Below are positions 55,655 to 64,000 of a DNA stretch of 64,000 nt, one piece after another. The DNA comes from Candidula unifasciata. Lineage: Eukaryota > Mollusca > Gastropoda > Stylommatophora > Geomitridae. The notes beneath the pieces were generated by a model. It saw nothing but the letters and a program-made list of their open reading frames with translations. It had not been told where the DNA came from and ran no database searches. The DNA lies in assembly GCA_905116865.2 (NCBI GenBank), contig CAJHNH020008423.1, positions 402,966 to 466,965 of the forward strand, in the 5' to 3' direction. The translations under genes and the position numbers were made by a program. Positions within the stretch are counted from its first letter, which is position 1, and each line of letters opens with the position of its first letter.

Positions 55655-56630
55655 TAGGGCTGTACCGATTTTCACTATTCGGCCGAATACGAATATTGTA
55701 TCATCATCATCAGATGCCTTGCTGACCAACGTGGGCGTTTATCCCTCGCCACAATCTGTGATGTTCTGCAGCATGTATTAGTTCGTGTGCTGACACACCT
55801 CCATGCCATGCAACAAGACTGTCAAGAATCTTCTCTCGATGTCTTTCTCTATCCCTCTTTCCACTGATCTTTCCAGTGGTCACCACATGTTCCATTTTCC
55901 CCTCTGCTCATAATATAGCCAAAAAATTATGACTGTCTCCTTCTGATGTCTGTGATAAGTTGTCTTCGGGCTCCCGCCTCTTATAAAACCTCTTGGTTGC
56001 TTTTTTTTTAGCTGTTCAACGTATTTTAAACAATGTTCTGTAAAACTACATCTCTGAGGCCTCAAGAAATTGTTTGGCCTGCCTACCGATTGTCCAGGAC
56101 TCACAACCATATGTTAAAACTAGATGTATGTAGCAAGAAAGAATTATTTTTCTAACCTTCAAAAACAAAGATATATTGCATAAGATGTTCTTCATTTTAT
56201 AAAATGCAGTTATCGCCTGTCGCCTGTCTTTTTTACGACAGTGGCGAGGAAAGACAATTTAAATTTTACCTTTTAAGTATCTTTATGCCTTCTTTAATAA
56301 TGTCACAATTTATAGCCGACTTTTCTTGATTTTCGCCGCAGCAGCCCTGGCATACGCACCCAGTTTGAGAACCTCTACTGTAATGCCTCGGTCCGGTCAG
56401 CAAGCGAAGACCTTGCCAGCTGCTGTACGACGCAACCGACTTAGGCAACAGCAACTTTTGTGTTAATGAGAGAGTTATTTCAGTCCATCGCAGTGTATGC
56501 AGAAACGAGTGTAAGGTAACCACTATTCGTATTCGACCCGACCGCAACTATTCGGCCGAAAACCGAATAGTTATTTGGTCCACTATTCGGCCCCGAAGCA
56601 AATACGAAGCGAATATTCGGTACAGCCCTA
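55655..56630. mobile_element. hAT-type DNA transposon, non-autonomous, 976 bp
   Basis: Terminal inverted repeats TAGGGCTGTACCGA at both ends, followed by sub-terminal ATTCGGCCGAATA-type palindromic repeats (55676-55697 and 56520-56610). The flanks are perfect 8-bp duplications ATATATAG at 55647-55654 and 56631-56638. Eight-bp duplications and such ends are typical of hAT elements. The interior has no transposase, but holds an antisense LINE 3' end at 55700-55925. Confidence 0.9.
55700..55925 (-). pseudogene. LINE 3' end inside the hAT element
   Basis: The antisense frame encodes GKISGKRDRERHREKILDSL and AWHGGVSAHELIHAAEHHRL. Same family as 16955-17215. Confidence 0.8.
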
Positions 56631-56693
56631 ATATATAGGCTTACAGTCTTAGGCTTACAATATTTTAAGCCACCTGACTCAACGTACTTAATA

Positions 56694-57593
56694 TATACAT
56701 ACATACATACATACATACATACATACATACATACATACATACATACATACATACATACATACATACATACATACATACATACATACATACATACATACAT
56801 ACATACATACATACATACATACATACATACATACATACATACATACATACATACATACATACATACATACATACATACATACATACATACATACATACAT
56901 ACATACATACATACATACATACATACATACATACATACTACATACAGACATACATACATACATACATACATACATACATACATACATACATACATACATA
57001 CATACATACATACATACATACATACATACATAACATACATACATACATACATACACATACATACATACATACATACATACATACATACATACATCCATAC
57101 ATACATACATACATACATACATACATACATACATACATACATACATACATACATACATACATACATACATACATACATACATACATACATACATACATAC
57201 ATACATACATACATACATACAGACATACATACATACATACATACATACATACATACATACATACACATACATACATACATACATACATACATACATACAT
57301 ACATACATACATACATACATACATACATACATACATACTACATACATACATACATACATACATACATACATACATACATACATACATACATACATACATA
57401 CATACATACATACATACATACATACATACATACAGTACATACATACATACATACTACATACATACATACATACATACATACATACGTACATACATACATA
57501 CATACATACATACATACATACATACATACATACATACATACATACATACAGACATACATACTACATACATACATACATACATACATACATACA

Positions 57594-57624
<31 letters not shown>

Positions 57625-58012
57625 CATACATACATACATACATACATACATACATACATACATACATACATACATACAGTACATACATACATACATACAT
57701 ACATACATACATACATACATACATACATACATACATACATACTACATACATACATACATACATACATACATACATACATACATACATACATACATACATA
57801 CATACATACATACATACATACATACATACATACATACATACATACATACATACATACATACATACATACATACATACATACATACATACATACATACATA
57901 CATACATACATACATACATACATACATACATACATACATACATACATACATACATACATACATACATACATACATACATACATACATACATACATACATA
58001 CATACATACATA
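56694..58012. repeat. (CATA)n tetranucleotide array, about 1.3 kb
   Basis: ACAT units with about fifteen interruptions (CAGA, CACATA, TACTACA, CCATA and CGTA). Some interruptions recur at similar spacing, such as the CATACTACATACA and CAGTACATA types. The Met-Tyr-Val-Cys frames on the minus strand are artefacts. Confidence 0.97.
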
Positions 58013-58019
58013 ACAGAAG

Positions 58020-58430
58020 AAGTAATCAAGCTTATATAAATAAATTATTACAAACAGTAAAAAACATACAGTCTTGTATACAGTAACTACATGAGAAAAT
58101 CAGAAGAGCCATTGTATAAGACCAGAAACAGTTAATAATGAACACGTGTTATAGAAAAGAACAACAACTCCACACGCAAAGAAATGAAACAGACGTGTTT
58201 ACAGAAATTAGAACACTAAAAGTAGAATTCAGTCCATCATTTCATATAATAGCCTAAATTATAAAAGCAGTTACATTTTAACAGAAACCAAAGATATATT
58301 AGAAAGACGAAAAGAATTCAGTAGGGAAATGTATAAGGATCCTACAAGTAATTAAGAAACACCTCACGAACTTGGGAAAAAAGAACCAGAGGCTTGGATA
58401 TGGAGTTTTCAATACATTAAAGGAGGAACT
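58020..58430. other. No gene recognised
   Basis: AT-rich unique sequence with AAGACGAAAAGAATTCAGTA-like LINE-ish codons but no definable motif. Confidence 0.4.
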
Positions 58431-58434
58431 GGAT

Positions 58435-58920
58435 CCACGCCTTCAGAAGTATATAGAGCTAGACCTATATTTTATAGACCAAGAGGAGCTGATGATGATG
58501 ATGACTTTCTACCCCACCAGGACATCACACAAGCGATAAACACCCGATGACACAATGTGCCACCATGTGGGTGAGGATCACCCGTGGAGAGGTCCCAGAA
58601 ACCGCGTTCAGCCTTTAGGGCATATTTATGGCCAGGCTATATTGCGGCCCCTGGCAAGAGCCAGAGTAGGGCTTCAAATAAAAAAAAAATTCATCTGAAA
58701 AAGGACGGAAAGTAACAAAGTAATGCATCAAGAGGAGCTTGGTGGGTGTTGTGATCAACATCAAACCGGCTGCCTTTGCTTCTTAGGACTTTACCTAGTA
58801 CGCATTTAAGGCTGCACTTACTTTGCAGCCAACGTCATTTTTCTAAGGGAAAAAAAGTCCGGTCCACATTAGGATTTGAACCCATGACATTGAGAAATAA
58901 AGGCGAGCCTCTAGCCGCTA
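58435..58920 (-). mobile_element. SINE-A copy interrupted by a family D repeat
   Basis: SINE-A blocks (AGAGCTAGACCTATATTTTA; then GGCTGCCTTTGCTTCTTAGG and GGATTTGAACCCATGACATT, an antisense B box) lie on both sides of a family D insert. CAAGAGGAGCT is duplicated at 58480-58490 and 58729-58739. Confidence 0.88.
58491..58728. repeat. Family D element with an 11-bp target duplication
   Basis: From GATGATGATGATGACTTTCT to AAAAAGGACGGAAAGTAACA. The perfect duplication CAAGAGGAGCT around it shows that family D moves as a discrete element, with a (GAT)n end and probably by retroposition. Confidence 0.88.
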
Positions 58921-58944
58921 CACCAGGTGTCATGGACCTATAAT

Positions 58945-59530
58945 TCATGTATGAGGTATTGAATCCGCTTTGAGTGCTAGAGGTCCCGGGCTAAAACCCC
59001 GGTGAATGCTGGGATTTTTTCACGTGTGTTTCTAGTAATTTCCCCTGGTCTCTGGGTAGTGTCGGCTCTGTGGCTAAGTCGATGCAAACGCTTCATAATG
59101 CAGGGGTGCCGGCTTCAATCCCAGCTGCGGGCCATGCGCCTTGCGTTGGTTTCGACAGTGGTATCAGGGGGCCGACCGTCCAGTAAGCGATGGCAAACTA
59201 CTGGACTTTAATTTGCCTAGAGAAACCATACAACAACCAGGGGCTGCTGGGGTTGGTTCTGTAACTTCCTGTAAAGGATACGCAACTGACCTATGGGTAG
59301 TAAGACCGGACGCCAGTGTACATTGCTGCGCACGTTAAATATAACTTGGCTGATGAAAAAACGGCGCTGCCCGGGCAAAATTTGGAGTTAAGAAAAAGTA
59401 TATCAGGTTCCTCGCCGGTGCACGGAGTTCGAGCACTGCGCTAAGATTTTTCAGACTCAGGCTTGAGTTAGAATTAGAACGGAGCATTTATAGGTTACAC
59501 CCGTGTGTCATGATGTTGATCCGTTAAAAA
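58945..59530 (+). mobile_element. SINE-C copy split by SINE-B
   Basis: The left part holds GTGCTAGAGGTCCCGGGCTA and CCCCTGGTCTCTGGGTAGT. The right part resumes at GGGTAGTAAGACCGGACGCC and runs to TGATGTTGATCCGTTAAA. Confidence 0.9.
59061..59293 (+). mobile_element. SINE-B, full length, inserted in SINE-C
   Basis: A-box-like TGTGGCTAAGTCGATGCAAA and B-box-like GGCTTCAATCCC; it ends CCTGTAAAGGATACGCAACT. The target duplication TGGGTAGT is at 59053-59060 and 59294-59301. Confidence 0.9.
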
Positions 59531-59609
59531 AACAAACACACACAAAGTATGAGTGTGCAACGTGAGAATAAGTATTACAGCGGTAAATGTAACACAATCT
59601 TAGCGACAG

Positions 59610-59765
59610 AAGTCATTAGCCTGTCCTTTGCAGAACCTTGCTCCCATTACAACCCTCCTGAAAAATTTCTCGATCACAAGCAAGATACTCCGCGTCCGAT
59701 ACACCCATCTGCAGATCACCCCCCCCCCCCACCCACATCCTTCACCCATCTTCTCTTTGGCCTTC
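59610..59765 (-). pseudogene. LINE 3' terminal fragment
   Basis: CCTCCTGAAAAATTTCTCGA, TACACCCATCTGCAGATCA and CACCCATCTTCTCTTTGGCC match 49190-49320, with a C10 run in the middle. Confidence 0.75.
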
Positions 59766-59997
59766 TTTTTCCTCTCTTCCCAGAGGTCACGCTCGAAAAA
59801 AAAAATATCGGGTTTCCCCCGTAAAGTTGAACCACAGCCGGGATCCTACTTTCTAGAGAAGGCGGTGAAATGAACACAGCTAAATAGGATTTTGAACTTG
59901 AGAAGACTTGATGACCGTTTCTCGACTGTGCTTTTGTGACACCATAGCTGCAGTAAAGCCTTATGAGATTATTATATGGTAACATAGTCTCTTTATA

Positions 59998-60200
59998 GGT
60001 CATGCGTTAGCGCAGTCGATAGAAGACTCGCTTTCAAATCCAGCTGCGACTCGTTGCAGCCCACGGATGGTGTTAGGAGCAGGGCGGTTCCCCGGGTTCA
60101 CCCAGCCTCTAGGAAATGGGTACCAGAGTGATACTCTGGGGTAAATGGAGGAACGTCACTGTAGCAAGGGCGTTACGTGCGGATGACGACACAGGCGGAG
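59998..60200 (+). mobile_element. tRNA-derived SINE related to SINE-A
   Basis: Head ATGCGTTAGCGCAGTCGATA (A-box-like TTAGCGCAGTCGAT). Body CACCCAGCCTCTAGGAAATG and GGTACCAGAGTGATACTCTG parallels the SINE-A body. It lacks the (TTTAC) tail. Confidence 0.6.
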
Positions 60201-60282
60201 TTTCTTATTAGATGTCCGTACTGGTGGCAAAGCACTTATGGTTTAAAACCGTGTGTAATGACGCTGGTTCACATCTCCCGAC

Positions 60283-60513
60283 TTAAGCTTTTTTTTTTTT
60301 TTTAACGTATCCAGAAACCATGAGTTGTAAACCCTTTGGCTCGGTACTATGGATATCGCAACCCTTCGGCATTGATTCCATAATAGGTACCGTTAATCTG
60401 GGAGAAATGTGGCTTTTCTGCCTACCCCCGGGAGTGAACCCGGACCACAAGGAGTTCGTCACCCGGCCGCCGCGAAAGTCAGGTTTAACCAACTTCGCTA
60501 GAGAGCCGGGCTC
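60283..60513 (-). mobile_element. SINE-F copy, full length
   Basis: Minus strand: GCCCGGCTCTCTAGCGAAGT, B-box-like GGGTTCACTCCC, and body CCGAAGGGTTGCGATATCCA. Tail A12 (plus T12 at 60291). Confidence 0.88.
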
Positions 60514-60974
60514 TTTTTTTTTTTTTTGCCAGAGGTGGACCACGCACAAATATCAAGAGACGCTCAAAAGTACTGTAAACGAAAGCGAACAGAAGGGCCG
60601 GTTCCAGTGATCTTTTCTTACCCTGACGCCGCGAGGCACTCCAGGAATAGAGAAAAGAAGACATGTGTTGCGGGTGTGTTTCGAAAAGTTTCAGTTTCAT
60701 GATGTTTCCACGTAACTCCCTTACTCGAGCCATGGCCAACACATATGGAGACAACTCCATGACACCTGGGTTATTTAACTGGCGGCCTGTGGGCCAAATC
60801 CAACCGGCAGGAGTGGCCTGATGATTCAAATTTTCAACATTCTGGCCCGTGAGTCAATTTAGTTGAATAGCCCTGCACTAAACGATGGCGTCTCCTGTTT
60901 AAACAGTAACGTTAATATTTCCCCTCTTCCCCCTTTCATATTTTCCAGCGTGCACATACAGGGTGCTAAGTTTT

Positions 60975-61352
60975 CAACAACGGATCAACATCATGGTACA
61001 ATAACCCATTAGTGCTACTTTCTTCTTTTAACTCAAGTCTTGAGTATGAAGAAGCTCAGCACATTGCACAAGCTCTGTAGCACCAGCGAGGAACCTGAAA
61101 TACTTTGGGTATATTTTTAACTCACAATTTTTCTCGGGCAGCGCCTTTAGGCTACTCTTTTTTTTATCCAACTGCCAAAGGATTTTTTACGTGCGCAACA
61201 ATACACACGGGCGTCCGATCTCACCACACAGAGACCAGGGGTAATTACTAGAAGTCTAAGTCTACGTGAAAAGATCCCAGTCCTGACCGCGAATTGAACC
61301 CGGAACCTCTAGCAATCAAGGCGGACACCATGCCTCGAGACCACGCAACCCC
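60975..61352 (-). mobile_element. SINE-C copy
   Basis: ACGGATCAACATCATGGTAC to ACCATGCCTCGAGACCACGC, with antisense B box GAATTGAACCC. Confidence 0.85.
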
Positions 61353-61744
61353 CTGACAAATGGGAAAAGAATGGCGTCCAAAGGTCTTAGCTAACTGGGA
61401 ACCAATGAACTAGAAGGCGTAAGTATAGGGAGAGAAGAAAACATAGGAAGTAGATGACAGTTGTGAGATCTGTAAACAGAATGACTAGCATAATATGAGA
61501 CAGGGGCTGTGGACAATAACCAAAATATGATGGGGAAAGCGGAAAAGCAAGAAAGAAGGTGACTGTTAGGAGACATTTATACAAAATGACTGGCAGCAAA
61601 TAAGTCAGGGGGCTGTCGAACAACCAACATCTAATGACATGGATTATAAGAAAATAGAGATCACTTGTATAATTATTAAACTCTTTGGGTTCCAGACAAT
61701 GTTGAATTCAACAGTGTCTATGCTAAAATGTATGTATCTTAGAG

Positions 61745-62235
61745 CAACAATTATTCAGTCTCATAGAGCTGAAATGAGAATGGAGGGGAAAGCAGTCACT
61801 GCTGCCTCCCACTGGATTGAGAATCAGCTGTACACACGTTGTAATTTAACTAACTCACAGAGCATGTTGAGAAACATGGAGACAGGTATCCCGGGTAGTT
61901 AGCGGCCTTTGGATATGTTCTCCAGATCATGCTAGTGTGTTGGGAAATGAGCAGGCAAATAGAGAGGCTGGTCCTGCATCATTTGGTGTTGAATTGATGT
62001 ATGACAAGCTAGGTATTGTCAGGGCCCTTTGGGAGCGCATGAACAGTGCGGAGGCATAGACAGATCAGAACGGTCTGAAAAGAATGGTACTGTGAGGAGT
62101 TATCAGGGGATCTGGCAGATGCTCAACACTCAGGGGAAAGGCGAGACGGATAGTCAGACAGTTACTGGTGCCATCAGAATTGGAACTCTTCACTTGCAGC
62201 TGAAGATGGGAATGGGAATCAAGTGCTATGATACC
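61745..62235 (+). pseudogene. LINE RNase H domain and downstream region, decayed
   Basis: Encodes AEMRMEGKAVTAASHWIENQ and LTNSQSMLRNMETG. A later frame gives MFSRSC and GNEQANREAGPASFGVELM, the GNE-x-AD motif region. Then YQGIWQMLNTQGKGETDSQT and TGAIRIGTLHLQLK. It is the sense counterpart of 31560 and 40775. Confidence 0.8.
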
Positions 62236-62724
62236 GAGACTTGATTCAACATTCTACACAGAGCTGAAAAACACAGCTATGGTAGAGATAAATATGGATC
62301 AGATAAAGTGTAACCAATGAAAGTATGAAGAGTTCCCTGGTACTGACAGAGATAACAGCATATGGTTAATACACTGGACAGTCATACATGGTTCCAACTT
62401 CACAGCAAACGGGGCACACACAGTTACTCTATTCCCGTGCCAGTAAAAACCACAGAAAATCATTGTTCCCTATGAAAACTCAGACAGCAGTCTGACAAAA
62501 CCCAACAGCTTGCATATGCATAAGGCTGCCACTAGAGGTGCTAATACCAACAGTCTAGACAATAGTTAACTTTATTAAGGAAAAATGTTACAGAAACAAT
62601 CACTTCAGTTGGGCTATATCTGGGTTATGCAAGTCCAATAAGAGCTATTTTCTGCAAGAAATTCTTCTTCATTCTTTCGCTTGAAACAGAGATCTCTATC
62701 TACAATGTTGTCTATAGTATATTC

Positions 62725-63010
62725 CCTGTGTGGGTTTCGGGGCCCTGTTACAGGGAAAACAAGAATAGACCCACTGCCTACCCAAAAGCATGTCGTAAGA
62801 GTTGATTGACTAATTGGGAACTTACTCTAAAGTGCATCTGCCTGAGAGGCAAGGAACCAACAGTCTGCACACAGATGAATCAGATCTGTCAAATGAATGC
62901 ACACCCAACACTCAGGTTCTAAAACCGGACTGCAGTCCAGAAGTGGACGAACAACCGAAACTTTCCTCAGGAGTTTACAGCTGGTGAACACGAAGAAAAA
63001 AAAAAAAGAA
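62725..63010 (+). repeat. Interspersed repeat family E
   Basis: CCCTGTGTGGGTTTCGGGGC to CTGGTGAACACGAAGAAAAA. Confidence 0.85.
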
Positions 63011-63440
63011 AGAAGTCTTTAGTATGAACTTCAGTCTTTTTTTCATTCACTGAGCAGCTTGTAAAGTTTGGCTTCCCCCAGTGTTTCTCTTAATTATGAT
63101 TATGATGAATGACTTTATACTGAAATAATATTTAAAACACACATAAATTTAACAAGGAACACTAATCATTTGTTGCAGAACATTTTTTTTCTCTCTCTAA
63201 AATGATGCAAAACAAACAAAAATGCAACTTCTAAACTGAAAATGAAAGATGTTAAAGAAACGTTTATTATGTAGAGTAACTATTAAAACAAACATACAAA
63301 TTAAAAAAAAAAAAAAAACCCCACCTCCCACACAAATTTAATTCAATTGAATGTGTCTGTTAACTAGAGTGGTAGTCAAAGCCTGAACCAAACGTTAATT
63401 TCACTGATTGAAGAATCACCCAACCCATTACCTCCTTCTC

Positions 63441-63715
63441 CCCATGTGGGTTCCAGGGTCCCATTGTGAGGAAAACAAGAATAGACCCACTGCCAACCCA
63501 ACAAGCATGCTGTAAGAGTCGACTAATTAGGGGGCTTCTTCAAAGTCAGAATGCATCTGCCTGAGAGGCAAGGAACCAGCAGTCTGCATACAAATAAGCA
63601 AGATCTGTAAAATGGATGCACATGCAAAACTCAGGTGCTGGAACAAAGCCAAAGTCTAGAAATGGACGAACAACCAGGTCTTTATACCTGGGTTTACAGC
63701 CAGTGATCGCAAACA
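63441..63715 (+). repeat. Interspersed repeat family E
   Basis: CCCATGTGGGTTCCAGGGTC to GCCAGTGATCGCAAACAAAC; second copy within 1 kb. Confidence 0.82.
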
Positions 63716-64000
63716 AACAACATTAACTCATTCGGAACCAAGAAACTCACCATAAACTTATTAGCGACCCATCCAGTTGGTTATATTAACCGACTGTACC
63801 CCCACATTTATTACTTAACTCCACCTGTCCCATCTACTTCCCCACTTGAGATCCACTGTAGCCGACGGCAGTGATTGGCATTCTCGGTACAGTTGGTGAC
63901 TCTCAATAGGCCACCCCAGAGTCACTCTTTTCCTTTGCTAATGAAAACCACATAGAACGCCCATTAAACTGACACAGGCTGCAGCACGCTCAGCAGCAAA

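Noticed and set aside
56480..58029. Met-Tyr-Val-Cys repeat proteins of up to 283 codons
   Set aside because: They are produced by the CATA tetranucleotide array; the 12-nt period gives open frames in every minus-strand phase.

Overview
This window is animal nuclear DNA. One spliced host gene with GT-AG introns is spread over more than 20 kb. Around it are decayed non-LTR retrotransposons, several tRNA-derived SINE families, DNA transposon remnants and very large satellites. No bacterial-style operon, rRNA, functional tRNA or CRISPR array is visible. The repeat mix (RNase H-bearing LINEs, many tRNA-SINEs, long tetranucleotide arrays) and the invertebrate-looking protein suggest a mollusc or another lophotrochozoan. 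That taxonomic guess is only moderately supported.

The host gene is on the minus strand, from 45634 down to 27717 and probably to 24117. It is a PA-TM-RING ubiquitin ligase of the RNF13/RNF167 type. Its exons can be read one by one: signal peptide (45506-45634), four exons for the lumenal protease-associated domain (43163-43249, 40274-40402, 39240-39324, 37043-37127), a membrane-span position, a basic juxtamembrane exon (30524-30617) and the first half of a RING-H2 finger (27717-27797). All junction phases agree. The second half of the RING was not found. A candidate last exon at 24117-24371 carries an acidic dileucine motif (EVTPLL) like the one in the RNF13 tail.

The main finding is at the membrane-span position, which holds two homologous exons in tandem (6a 34611-34719 and 6b 34455-34560) separated by only 50 nt. 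Each has a good acceptor and the same GTGAGT donor, and both have the same entry and exit phases. Using either one gives a single-pass protein. Using both, or neither, gives an immediate stop. This is the signature of mutually exclusive exons that would swap the transmembrane segment of the ligase.

Layout. 0-14 kb: SINEs, LINE pieces, a 540-bp CTT array and a 28-bp minisatellite. 14-23 kb: a 44-bp, a 32-bp and a 91-bp tandem array with LINE remnants. 24-46 kb: the RNF13-like gene, whose introns hold minisatellites, SINEs, a Ty3/gypsy reverse-transcriptase remnant, an array of copied 3' splice sites and an inverted copy of its own exon 7. 46-48 kb: a mariner-like element with perfect 23-bp inverted repeats, interrupted by LINE and SINE sequence. 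49-55 kb: LINE fragments and a long intact LINE ORF1-like frame. 55.6-58 kb: a hAT-type element with a perfect 8-bp target duplication, then a 1.3-kb tetranucleotide array. 58-64 kb: nested SINEs and a LINE remnant.

SINE and repeat family letters (A-I) are my own labels, based on matches between copies inside this window.
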